Shown here: positions 34,800 to 42,959 of the stretch, piece after piece
Layout of the letters: each line of letters begins with the position of its first letter
Position numbering within the stretch: the stretch's first letter is position 1
Assembly (NCBI GenBank): GCA_016708315.1
Contig: JADJGC010000002.1
Location: 372,001 to 436,000, forward strand
Reading direction: 5' to 3'
Length of the DNA: 64,000 nucleotides
Source: a bacterium
GTDB lineage: Bacteria; Zixibacteria; MSB-5A5; CAIYYT01
The notes under the pieces: generated by a model
What the model saw: the letters and a program-made list of their open reading frames with translations, nothing else
Told to the model about the DNA's origin: nothing
The model's database searches: none
Translations under genes and position numbers: made by a program

Positions 34800-36653
34800 T
34801 TAGTTGGTCATTGAAAAGATGCCGACCGGATCAACGATTAGTCGGACTCGTCCATCGCCGAGAATTGTCGCCCCTGCGATTCCAGGGGTCGTGCCAAGGA
34901 ATTCGCCCAGCGATTTGATAACTACTTCTTCTTGTCCGATCAAGCGATCAACAACGATACCAAGTCTTCGTTCACCCTGCGAGAGCACGACGACGTAACT
35001 CTGCTCGAGATCCTTCAGTTTTTCGTGTTGATTGATCGGGAAGAACATGCGACTGAGGTCGATGATCGGCAGAACGGTATCGCGCAGACGTATAACTTCG
35101 CGATTGTTAATTGAGTATATGTCGCTCATAGACACCTTGACAGTTTCAAGAACCGACGACAACGGCAATATGTACAGGTCAGCGCCGGTTTCGACGAGCA
35201 GTCCCTGCACGATTGCAAGGGTCAGCGGCAATTTAATTATAAAGGAAGTTCCCTTCCCCAATTCTGATTCGATGTTGACGATGCCTTTGAGTTTCTCAAT
35301 GTTGGTGCGAACGACATCCATTCCGACGCCGCGACCGGAAACGTCGGTGACTCGCTTGGCGAGCGAGAAACCGGGATTAAAGATGAAGTTGAATACTTCG
35401 CGATCGGACATTCGAGAGACTTCTTCCTGGGTGCTGAGTCCGCGCTCGACGGCTTTTGCGCGCAGTTTCTGTGCGTCAAGGCCAGCGCCGTCATCAACTA
35501 CTTTGATAACGATGTTCGATCCTTCCTGACTGGCGATCAAATCCACACGACCGCAGCGTGGCTTGCCGGCTGCTTCGCGTTCAGCCGGCGGTTCGATGCC
35601 GTGATCGACGGCGTTGCGAATCAGGTGAACGAGCGGGTCGCCGATTTCTTCGATAACCGACTTATCTAATTCTGTCTCTTCTCCGGAGATGAATAGTTCA
35701 ATGTCTTTTTCGAGCGAACGCGACAAGTCGCGCACGACGCGCGGGAATTTGTTGAATACTTTGCCGACGGGGAGCATTCGCATCTTCATGACGGCCATTT
35801 GGAGTTCGGACGTTACGAAGTTCATTTGGGACGTAACGTGATTGAGCTCGTCGATGAGCGGCTCGCCTTCGAAGTTTCCGTTGATTCTTCCAGCCAGTTG
35901 GACAAGCGCATTTCGACCGAGAACGAGTTCACCCATGATGTTCATGAGGCTGTCGAGGCGTTCAACATCGACGCGAATTGTCGAATCCACCGGACGGCGC
36001 TGATCCTGCATTTGCTTGAGTTGGTTTGGATCGGGGCGCACGGCGAGTGATTCGACGGAGGGGTCGTCGGAAAGGTCAACAGAGGAAGCTGGTGTTTCCA
36101 TCTCAACTTCTTGAACCGCAGTATTGATTGATTCAACCACGGGTTGTTCCGCTACGATTGCAGCGGCGGTCTTCTTTCCATTGGTTTTTTTGGCAGCAGG
36201 TGCTTTACCGTTCTTCTTCTTTTCGACCGGCGCTGCTGCAGTTGAGAAAGTGCCGTTATCCACTGCGACCAGTTTAGACTTGATTGGGGCAAGGTCAATT
36301 AGTGCGTCGCCCTTGGATTTGGTTTCTTCGAGCAAACCTTTAAGCGTATCTATTGATTCGAGAAGCACGTCCATGATATCGGCGTTGATAATAATCTCGC
36401 CTTTTCGCAATTTGTTAAGGACGTCTTCCATCTTGTGCGTGAATTCGGACAATCGGTCAAAACCAAGGAATCCAGAGGTTCCCTTGATGGTGTGGGCACC
36501 ACGGAAGATCTCGTTTAGCAGATTCAGATCATCGCTTCGCTTTTCGAGCTTGACCATATCGGCATCAAGCTTGGCGATAATCTCTTCTGCCTCGATCATG
36601 AACTCATCAATGATTTCCTTCATGTCGTCAAGGGCGATTCCCTGGTCAGTCAT
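34800..36653 (-). CDS. cheA: chemotaxis histidine kinase CheA (no obvious P2)
   Basis: 617 aa. P1/Hpt domain with phospho-acceptor His54 in 'FRGAHTIKGTSGFLGF', an Ala/Lys/Pro-rich linker (about 130-215) where a P2 domain would be expected, dimerisation P3 ('VDVERLDSLMNIMGELVLGR'), HATPase P4 ('LIRNAVDHGIE', 'DDGAGLD', 'GRGVGMDVV') and a CheW-like P5 up to the end. Twelve bases before cheB, after the cheZ-like gene. No separate CheW is in the window, so P5 may couple to a CheW encoded elsewhere. Confidence 0.96.
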   Translation of the reverse strand: MTDQGIALDDMKEIIDEFMIEAEEIIAKLDADMVKLEKRSDDLNLLNEIFRGAHTIKGTSGFLGFDRLSEFTHKMEDVLNKLRKGEIIINADIMDVLLESIDTLKGLLEETKSKGDALIDLAPIKSKLVAVDNGTFSTAAAPVEKKKNGKAPAAKKTNGKKTAAAIVAEQPVVESINTAVQEVEMETPASSVDLSDDPSVESLAVRPDPNQLKQMQDQRRPVDSTIRVDVERLDSLMNIMGELVLGRNALVQLAGRINGNFEGEPLIDELNHVTSQMNFVTSELQMAVMKMRMLPVGKVFNKFPRVVRDLSRSLEKDIELFISGEETELDKSVIEEIGDPLVHLIRNAVDHGIEPPAEREAAGKPRCGRVDLIASQEGSNIVIKVVDDGAGLDAQKLRAKAVERGLSTQEEVSRMSDREVFNFIFNPGFSLAKRVTDVSGRGVGMDVVRTNIEKLKGIVNIESELGKGTSFIIKLPLTLAIVQGLLVETGADLYILPLSSVLETVKVSMSDIYSINNREVIRLRDTVLPIIDLSRMFFPINQHEKLKDLEQSYVVVLSQGERRLGIVVDRLIGQEEVVIKSLGEFLGTTPGIAGATILGDGRVRLIVDPVGIFSMTN

Positions 36654-36664
36654 AATTCCTCTGC

Positions 36665-37300
36665 TCAGTCTTTCTTCAATTGGCGGGATAGGTTATCGAC
36701 CAATTCATCAACGGAGAATTGCTTGTCTTTGTCATTCTCTGTTGAGAAGTGTGCATTCGGATCGTACGCCCGTTCGCGGCGTTTTTCGCCGGTTGGTTCG
36801 GGCTGTTCTCCGCCTGCCAGTTCGGTCAAGACGCTTTGTAGGCGATTCTGCACTTGTTCCAGCAAGGTGATTGCGTGATCAATTTGCTGCGAAGTGATGT
36901 CCTGAAATTGCAGAGCATCCATAATATCATAGGCGGCAGTGAGGTTGAGGCCGGCACATTCGCGGATGCGTTCGATAAGAGCTTTTGCTTTCGAGTTATT
37001 GCGGAAATAGGTTGCCGGCAGTGAACGTCGCAAATCTTTCAACAGCGATTCGATTTCAGTCTCGCGAGCGGTGATATGTTCGACTACGTCAAGGACGCGG
37101 TGGGTGGCGTCTTCCGTTTGGCGCGTGATTTTTTCCAGTTGTTCCGTGGCTTGCGGAACTTTCTGCTGCGATTCAATAATCGGCTCTTGTGCCACGCGAA
37201 TGCCGCGCACGATGTCCGTGAGCGTCGACGCAAGTTCGCGCAACTCATCGTGCATCGATTTGGCAGATTGCGGTTTTACTGTCATTGATTTGGCGTCCAT
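36665..37300 (-). CDS. cheZ: CheZ-family protein phosphatase
   Basis: 211 aa, mostly helical. 'LEKITRQTEDATHRVLDVVE' and 'YDIMDALQFQDITSQQIDHA' match CheZ (compare the E. coli AQDFQDLTGQ catalytic helix). The C-terminus ends with a separated amphipathic segment 'FSVDELVDNLSRQLKKD', like the CheY-binding tail of CheZ. It would dephosphorylate CheY-P. The start at 37300 has GGAGGAG upstream; an upstream frame extension overlaps cheY and is unlikely. Confidence 0.87.
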   Translation of the reverse strand: MDAKSMTVKPQSAKSMHDELRELASTLTDIVRGIRVAQEPIIESQQKVPQATEQLEKITRQTEDATHRVLDVVEHITARETEIESLLKDLRRSLPATYFRNNSKAKALIERIRECAGLNLTAAYDIMDALQFQDITSQQIDHAITLLEQVQNRLQSVLTELAGGEQPEPTGEKRRERAYDPNAHFSTENDKDKQFSVDELVDNLSRQLKKD

Positions 37301-37301
37301 G

Positions 37302-37688
37302 TCAACTCCTCCCCGCTGCTTTGAGCACTTGTTGGATTTTCTCGCCAAGAGTTTCAGGCGTGAACGGCTTGACGATGTAGTTGTTGACTCCTGCTTTCAT
37401 CGCTTCGATGATGTCGTCCTTGACTGATCGAGTAGTGACCATCAATATGGGCATATCGTGCAGTTCGGCGGTGCTGCGAATTTGGGTGACGAGAGTGAGC
37501 CCGTCCATTTCCGGCATATTCCAGTCGGTAATCACGAGTCCGTAGTTGTCGACTTTCATTTTCGCCAGAGCATCCTTGCCATCGGTGGCTTCGCTGATAT
37601 CGTTGAAGCCCGCGCGCTTGAGCGTATTGACAATGATCCGACGCATAGTCGGCGAGTCATCAACCGCGAGAATTTTTAGGTCAGGCAC
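37302..37688 (-). CDS. cheY: CheY response regulator
   Basis: Single receiver of 128 aa: acidic pocket 'AVDDSPTMRR', phospho-acceptor Asp55 in 'ITDWNMPEMDG', 'MVTTRS' (Thr85/86) and Lys107 in 'YIVKPFTPE'. These are the features of true CheY. GTG 37688 is preferred since AAGGAGGAC lies directly upstream; another GTG at 37703 has none. Nearly abuts the cheZ-like gene. Confidence 0.94.
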   Translation of the reverse strand: MPDLKILAVDDSPTMRRIIVNTLKRAGFNDISEATDGKDALAKMKVDNYGLVITDWNMPEMDGLTLVTQIRSTAELHDMPILMVTTRSVKDDIIEAMKAGVNNYIVKPFTPETLGEKIQQVLKAAGRS

Positions 37689-37726
37689 TTTGTCCTCCTT
37701 CACCTATAACAACAAATTGAATTATC

Positions 37727-38101
37727 TTACTTCTTCAGCAATCGAGTTACTTCCTCGATTAGCACAGATGACTTGAACGGCTTGACGAGATATGAGTTCG
37801 CACCGACCTTTTGCCCCTTAGCCTTGTCCTCTTCCTCTTCTTCAGATGAAAGGATGATAATTGGCGTTTTCGCAAACTTGGCAGTTTTGCGAAGGGTGGC
37901 GATAAGTTCGTAGCCATCGATGTTCGGCATGTTGAGATCGGTAATAACGAGATCTACAACGCCGTCAATGTGCGATACTTTCTCGAGAGCATCCATGCCG
38001 TCTGAGGCGCCAACAACTTCGTATCCGTTCGATTTGAGACTGAACGATACGAATTTCACCAGTGTCGGCGAGTCATCTACAACAAGCACTTTTTGACTCA
38101 T
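37727..38101 (-). CDS. second CheY-like response regulator
   Basis: 124 aa single receiver: 'VVDDSPTLVKFV', Asp55 in 'ITDLNMPNIDG', 'ILSSEEEEEDKAKG', 'YLVKPF'. An unusual run of five Glu follows the switch Ser/Thr. Shares the operon with the canonical CheY 39 bases downstream, so it may serve as phosphate sink or drive a second output. Confidence 0.92.
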   Translation of the reverse strand: MSQKVLVVDDSPTLVKFVSFSLKSNGYEVVGASDGMDALEKVSHIDGVVDLVITDLNMPNIDGYELIATLRKTAKFAKTPIIILSSEEEEEDKAKGQKVGANSYLVKPFKSSVLIEEVTRLLKK

Positions 38102-38119
38102 GAGAGCGCAATCCTTCTG

Positions 38120-39169
38120 TTAAGAGTTCCGTTTTCGGGAACCAGCCAACAGGTCCTGAATTTTCTTAAGCTTTTCCATGGTGGCGGCGTGAGTGTCAGC
38201 CGAACGTTGTGCCGACGCTGAAACAACCTGAGCCGGCGCTGCTACCGCAGCGGCGACCGGAATTCGAGTTTCCGCAACCGGCATTGGCGCCGGATCGTTG
38301 TCGGACATCGCGGCGCCGATTTCCTTGTGATAGACAAGACCGTTCTTGAAGTATTCCAGCTTGAACGCCTTGCTAATTCCGTGCAGTGATTCGGCGTGGC
38401 CGATGAACATATAGCCGCCCGGCAGAAGCGAGTTATAGAAGCCGCGCACTATCTGCCGTTTGATTTCATCTGAGAAATAGATCATGACATTGCGGCAAAA
38501 GACGAAATCGACTTCGCTCATAAGTGCCATGCGCCGGCGGTCGGCAAGATTCAGGTGGCTGAAGTTGACCTGCCGCTTGACGTTTTCGATTACTGCGTAC
38601 TTCTGCTCTTCACGCCGGAAGTATTTCTTGACGATTTCCGGAGGAGTCGTCCGCAGTGCCATTTCGCTGTACTGCGCTTTTCGGGCTGCCTGGAGGACGT
38701 TTTCAGAGATGTCATTCGCAACGATTTCGACGTTCCATCCGTGGTTGTCACCGAGAACATCCATGATGATCATGCTGATGGTATAGGGCTCTTCGCCGGT
38801 TGAACAGCCGGCTGACCAGATGCGCAGTCGCTTCTTGCCGGCACGGCGCTTTGATTCCAGAATCTGAGGGAGTACTTCGTCCTGAAAACAGAGCAACTGG
38901 GGCGGGTTCCGGTAGAACGAGGTTTCATTGGTTGTAACCAGGTTCATCAGCATGTTAAATTCTTTCAGGCTTGTGTCATACTTAACCTGATAGAAATAAT
39001 CGCGGAATGACTTTAGGCCCAGAGTCGACATTCGCTTGAAGAGGCGGTTTTCAAGCAGATACTTTTTGTTCTCTGCAAAAAATATGCCGCACTTCTCGTG
39101 AATGAAATCACGAATGATCGTGAAGTCTTCTAGACTAAGTTCTGAGGAAATCTCGTCCTTATCCAGCAT
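38120..39169 (-). CDS. cheR: chemotaxis protein methyltransferase CheR
   Basis: 349 aa. All-alpha N-terminal domain, then the SAM-binding domain with 'RIWSAGCSTGEEPYTISM', 'EIVANDISENVLQAARKAQY' and 'VDFVFCRNVMIYF'. Methylates receptor glutamates. After about residue 285 a long low-complexity tail (Ala/Pro/Val) is appended, not usual for CheR, ending in a basic helix; it could be a docking segment. Confidence 0.95.
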   Translation of the reverse strand: MLDKDEISSELSLEDFTIIRDFIHEKCGIFFAENKKYLLENRLFKRMSTLGLKSFRDYFYQVKYDTSLKEFNMLMNLVTTNETSFYRNPPQLLCFQDEVLPQILESKRRAGKKRLRIWSAGCSTGEEPYTISMIIMDVLGDNHGWNVEIVANDISENVLQAARKAQYSEMALRTTPPEIVKKYFRREEQKYAVIENVKRQVNFSHLNLADRRRMALMSEVDFVFCRNVMIYFSDEIKRQIVRGFYNSLLPGGYMFIGHAESLHGISKAFKLEYFKNGLVYHKEIGAAMSDNDPAPMPVAETRIPVAAAVAAPAQVVSASAQRSADTHAATMEKLKKIQDLLAGSRKRNS

Positions 39170-39209
39170 TTTCTACCAATTCCCCTTGGATGCACTTTCA
39201 GAAAAATAC

Positions 39210-39803
39210 TCAGCCGTTGGTAACAACAAACGGCGATTGCTTTGCATTCGAATTGCGTTTCTGTCTTCCTGATTCACCAGACTGATTCTCCATACTGCGA
39301 TTGACAAACTCAAGCGGGCTCGAAGCGATCGCTATTTCCTCTTCGCGCTGCATCACGATTCGGCGTGATGGTCTGCGAGAGGATTTAGCTTCAAGTTCGG
39401 AGACACGTTCGCGAAGGCTGCGAATTTCTGACTTGCGCGAGGTCTCGGTGCATGCGCGAGCAATAGTGCCTTCAATTTCACGAAGGCGAAACGGCTTGAC
39501 GATGCAGTCAAGAACGCCCAAACGCATTGCCGCGATAAGGTCATCGGTGGTTGGATAGCCGGTCATTAATACAATTGAGAGATCAGGCGCCATCTCCCGC
39601 AATGCGGTGATAAGGTCGATGCCTCGGCAATCGTTCAATCTGAGATCGACTATTGCGGCATCGAATTCGCCGGTTTCGAGAGTGCCTGGAAGTTCGTTGC
39701 GCGACCCGATTGCGGCTACTGAATAGCCGAGATTGGCGCACATTTCCTGGAGCAGTTCGCGGACAAATAATTCATCATCAACAATGAGAAGTCGTTTGTT
39801 CAT
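39210..39803 (-). CDS. stand-alone receiver protein with basic tail
   Basis: 197 aa. Receiver at 1-120 (Asp53 in 'IVDLRLNDCRG', 'MTGYPT', 'IVKPFRLRE'), then a short coiled coil ('SEIRSLRERVSELEAKSSRR') and an Arg/Ser/Asn-rich disordered C-terminus with no output domain. Nine bases before the next receiver gene on the transcript. Confidence 0.86.
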   Translation of the reverse strand: MNKRLLIVDDELFVRELLQEMCANLGYSVAAIGSRNELPGTLETGEFDAAIVDLRLNDCRGIDLITALREMAPDLSIVLMTGYPTTDDLIAAMRLGVLDCIVKPFRLREIEGTIARACTETSRKSEIRSLRERVSELEAKSSRRPSRRIVMQREEEIAIASSPLEFVNRSMENQSGESGRQKRNSNAKQSPFVVTNG

Positions 39804-39812
39804 AGTACAGGC

Positions 39813-40208
39813 TCAGACAGTTAAATTTTTGTCCTGATTGTGTTCGTCTGATGCGGCCTTTACGGTTGCGAAGAGACGGTTTATGTTGAATGGTTTAATG
39901 ACATAATCATACACGCGTTTGCGGAGTGCCTCAATAGCCGATTCGACGGAAGGATAGCCGGTCATTACTATGACAGGCAGATCCGGGTGCTGCTCGCGAA
40001 TGCGGTCGACAAAACTGAGTCCGTCTTCGCCTTCGAGCTTGATGTCAGTGAGAACGACATCGAAATCCTTGTGCTTCTCGACCAACTGCATCGCTTCTGC
40101 GGCGTCATTGGCAGTCTGGATCTGGAAATCTTTTGACGCGAAGAAATCGTAGAGCAGGTCGCGGATCAACAGTTCATCGTCGACGATGAGGATTTTGGGC
40201 TGGTTCAT
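39813..40208 (-). CDS. stand-alone receiver protein
   Basis: 131 aa receiver only: 'LIVDDELLIRDLL', Asp55 in 'VVLTDIKLEGEDG', 'MTGYPS', 'YVIKPFNINRL'. More like the receivers of NtrC-type regulators than CheY. Its start is almost fused to the stop of the HEAT-repeat gene. Confidence 0.9.
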   Translation of the reverse strand: MNQPKILIVDDELLIRDLLYDFFASKDFQIQTANDAAEAMQLVEKHKDFDVVLTDIKLEGEDGLSFVDRIREQHPDLPVIVMTGYPSVESAIEALRKRVYDYVIKPFNINRLFATVKAASDEHNQDKNLTV

Positions 40209-40209
40209 T

Positions 40210-42114
40210 TTAGAGAGACTCCAATCGGTCTATTGCGCCGACGACCGCGCCGACCACGTCAGGGTTCTTATCGTTGATCGTTTCCTTGAGGAAGGGCAGA
40301 GCTCGCTTGTCATGGAGCCGGGAGAGAGACTTAGCAGCGGCAACGCGCAAGATGTCACTCTCGCTAGTGAGAAACGGTATGAGCTCTTCCAAAGCAGCAC
40401 GGTTTCCGAGCGACCCGAGGCCGTTGATGGCGTGGAAGCGCACCCAAAGGTCTTCGTCTTCCAGCATACAGGTAATGTCTTTCCATGAATCAGCGCCGCC
40501 CAAAGCGATAATAGCATCGATGGTTGACTTGCGGACCTGAGGTTCTTCATCGGTGAGCAGTACTTTTATATGTTGCAGAGCCGATGCGTCAGCAGATCGC
40601 CCAAGAGATTCGACGGCTGATTTGCGGACTTCCCATTCTGGATGACGGAGCGCTTCAATAAGCGGTTCGATAACGGCAGACTCGCCTATCCAACCCAAGG
40701 CTTGGGCAGCCAATATTTGTCGACGCGGGTCGGCATGGCCGAGATCGCGACGGAATCGCTGGATGGCTTCTTCCCCGCCGCTCAGAACGAGCGCACCAAG
40801 TGCAGCTTGACGGACATCGGGAAATGGATCATCAAGCGCGATGAACAGTGAATCAATAGCTTTATCTGCGCCTATCCAGCCGATTGCCTTAAGTGCTGCC
40901 GAGCGAACATGACCGACTGGGTCCGCCGCCAATTGAATGAGATAATCGGTAACAGCCTGGTCGCCGATTTTGCCGAGTACGTAAGCTACTTTTTCTCTGA
41001 CTGTTTCGTCCTGATGGCTGACAAGTGAGACTATATCCTGCACGAAGCGCGAGTTGCCGGTCGAACCGATTGTGTCCAGCAAATTGCAGGCGAGTCTTGC
41101 CGGAGCGCCAACTAAGGCATCGGCGATATGCTCCGAAGCAGAGGTCGCCAGCTTGCTGAGTGCTTCGCGCGCGGCGGCCATCACTTCGTCTTCCGGATCG
41201 TTAAGCGCTTCGAGGAGGACGGAGACGGTAGCAGGACCTTCCCATTGTCTCAGTTCGGCAATGGCGAAGAGTTTGATTTTCTTGTCACCGGAGCGGATGG
41301 CTTTTGTTAAGCATGATTGGACGAGCGCCACTGGGAGGTTATCAAGCACGGCGTGATCGACAGAGCGCGCGATGCGGATCAGTGACCCGATAGCGGCTTC
41401 CTGGAGGGCTTCGTCACCACGGATCAGAAGTTCACGTAAGTGCGGTTCGACTCGGCGAGAGCGCACGTTGCCCATCGCTTCAACTGCCGTGAATACAACA
41501 ATTGGATCGTCGGAGTGAAGAGCTTCGACGAAAAGCGGCAATGCGCGGATGTCGCCGATTCGCCCAAGCGACTCGAGGACTTGCGGACGCGCATATGGTT
41601 TCTTTTCGAAGGTTTCCATGAGCTTGTCGATAGCATCAGGTGACGCCAGCGGACCAAGCGCTTCGGCGGCGGAACAAACGACATTCTCATTGGAATCATC
41701 AAGTGCGATAAGAATGGAATGAAGTGCCCGGACGTCGCCGATAGAACCCAAAATGTCTACTGCAAATTTACGAACGTCGTGATCAGAATCGTGAGTAGCG
41801 TCGCACAGTGCATCTACCGAAAGCGGTCCCAGCTTGATTAGAACTTCCGATGCGAGATTGCGCTGAGTGATATCGGTGCTGGAAAGGTATTGGCAAAGGT
41901 ATGCGGGGGCGTCCGGTGAACGCCTGAGCACCAGAGTTTCGGCTGCCAGTTCACGGACGCCTTTGTCCGTGTCTTCGATCGCCGTTACCAATGCCGCGAC
42001 GGCGCTGGGATCGTCGCAATAGCGCAAGTTTTCAACTGCTTCCGCCCGTTCGGCGGGGTCAGAGCTTGTAAGGCTCACCAAGATTTGTTCGAGATTGCCG
42101 CTTTCCAGTGCCAT
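40210..42114 (-). CDS. HEAT-repeat protein
   Basis: 634 aa built almost entirely of HEAT/PBS-lyase-type repeats of about 31 residues ('DDPFPDVRQAALGALVLSGG', 'RHPEWEVRKSAVESLGRSAD', 'LTDEEPQVRKSTIDAIIALG'), about twenty copies, no catalytic motif. It would form a long solenoid for protein-protein contacts. Placed between the partner-switch genes and the receivers/che genes, it is a plausible scaffold of the pathway. GGGGAAAC precedes the ATG. Confidence 0.9.
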   Translation of the reverse strand: MALESGNLEQILVSLTSSDPAERAEAVENLRYCDDPSAVAALVTAIEDTDKGVRELAAETLVLRRSPDAPAYLCQYLSSTDITQRNLASEVLIKLGPLSVDALCDATHDSDHDVRKFAVDILGSIGDVRALHSILIALDDSNENVVCSAAEALGPLASPDAIDKLMETFEKKPYARPQVLESLGRIGDIRALPLFVEALHSDDPIVVFTAVEAMGNVRSRRVEPHLRELLIRGDEALQEAAIGSLIRIARSVDHAVLDNLPVALVQSCLTKAIRSGDKKIKLFAIAELRQWEGPATVSVLLEALNDPEDEVMAAAREALSKLATSASEHIADALVGAPARLACNLLDTIGSTGNSRFVQDIVSLVSHQDETVREKVAYVLGKIGDQAVTDYLIQLAADPVGHVRSAALKAIGWIGADKAIDSLFIALDDPFPDVRQAALGALVLSGGEEAIQRFRRDLGHADPRRQILAAQALGWIGESAVIEPLIEALRHPEWEVRKSAVESLGRSADASALQHIKVLLTDEEPQVRKSTIDAIIALGGADSWKDITCMLEDEDLWVRFHAINGLGSLGNRAALEELIPFLTSESDILRVAAAKSLSRLHDKRALPFLKETINDKNPDVVGAVVGAIDRLESL

Positions 42115-42138
42115 TCTGTTTCCCCTTATATCCCCGGG

Positions 42139-42495
42139 TTAGACCACACGCGCTGACGGTTGAAGGAACACATCCTGTGCATCCGCTTCAGAAGCGAAGA
42201 TTTCGAAGATATTTGAAAGCTGAGTGATCTCGAAAATCTCCTGAACGTACGATGCCAAGTTTGACAACACGAGACGTCCCTTTGCCAGGCGGACTTCCTT
42301 AAGGATAGACACCAAGGTTCCGAGGCCGGAGCTGTTGATGAAGTCGACTTGTGCGAGATTCAGAATGATTCTATTTTGTCCACGGGCAACGTGGCGCAAA
42401 ATATCGTCCTTGAGTGTTGCAGAGCTGGCGATGTCGAGTCGGCCTTTTAGGTTGAGTGTGATGAAGTCGACATGCTCCGTTACGCGAATCTCCAT
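42139..42495 (-). CDS. STAS-domain anti-sigma-factor antagonist
   Basis: 118 aa SpoIIAA/RsbV-like protein. 'GRLDIASSATLKDDI' and 'VDFINSSGLGTLVSILKEV' show the STAS fold with the regulatory Ser55 (the position of Ser58 in SpoIIAA, with Asn for the preceding Asp). ATG 42495 has GGAGG five bases upstream. Partner of the RsbW-like kinase just upstream and presumably dephosphorylated by the PP2C protein. Confidence 0.93.
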   Translation of the reverse strand: MEIRVTEHVDFITLNLKGRLDIASSATLKDDILRHVARGQNRIILNLAQVDFINSSGLGTLVSILKEVRLAKGRLVLSNLASYVQEIFEITQLSNIFEIFASEADAQDVFLQPSARVV

Positions 42496-42506
42496 ATGAA
42501 CCTCCA

Positions 42507-42959
42507 TTAACTTGTTACAACAGATGGTTTCGAGTCAGGTTTAGGTTGGCGATGCCAACTCATCTTTACCTTAAGACCGCCACCATCCTTTTCAATTACC
42601 TCTAGGTTATCGGCAAAACTGTTTATTATTGCCACACCACGACCGCAAGTTTCTTCAGGGGAAATGCTTTCGAGCTTAGCATTGAGATTAATGTCCTTCA
42701 TTGTGCCTTGTCCCTGGTCCCCAATCTCAACGGAAAGCGTTTCGGAATCCCAACAGAAGATTAATTCGATGATCTTGTTCGGGTCGGCGTGGTTACCGTG
42801 GTAGAAGGCGTTCGTGAATGCCTCGGAGATGCAGACGGCGAAGCGAAACTTGTCGTTTCCTTCAAGTTTAAGTTCCTCAACCATATCCGCGATAATGGGA
42901 TAAATCTTCACAAATTGGTTAGGCGCAGATTGGATTTGGAAACGACGCTTTTCCATCAT
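42507..42959 (-). CDS. RsbW-like anti-sigma factor / serine kinase
   Basis: 150 aa GHKL ATPase domain: N box 'CISEAFTNAFYHGN', G1 'IGDQGQG' and 'GRGVAIINSFAD'. It would phosphorylate the STAS protein and, in the classical scheme, sequester a target. No sigma-28/sigma-B-like gene is in the window. ATG overlaps the stop of the phosphatase gene (ATGA). Confidence 0.9.
   Translation of the reverse strand: MMEKRRFQIQSAPNQFVKIYPIIADMVEELKLEGNDKFRFAVCISEAFTNAFYHGNHADPNKIIELIFCWDSETLSVEIGDQGQGTMKDINLNAKLESISPEETCGRGVAIINSFADNLEVIEKDGGGLKVKMSWHRQPKPDSKPSVVTS

Noticed and set aside
35032..36870. Long plus-strand frames opposite cheA
   Set aside because: Ser/Arg-rich shadows of the reverse complement; cheA is unambiguous.
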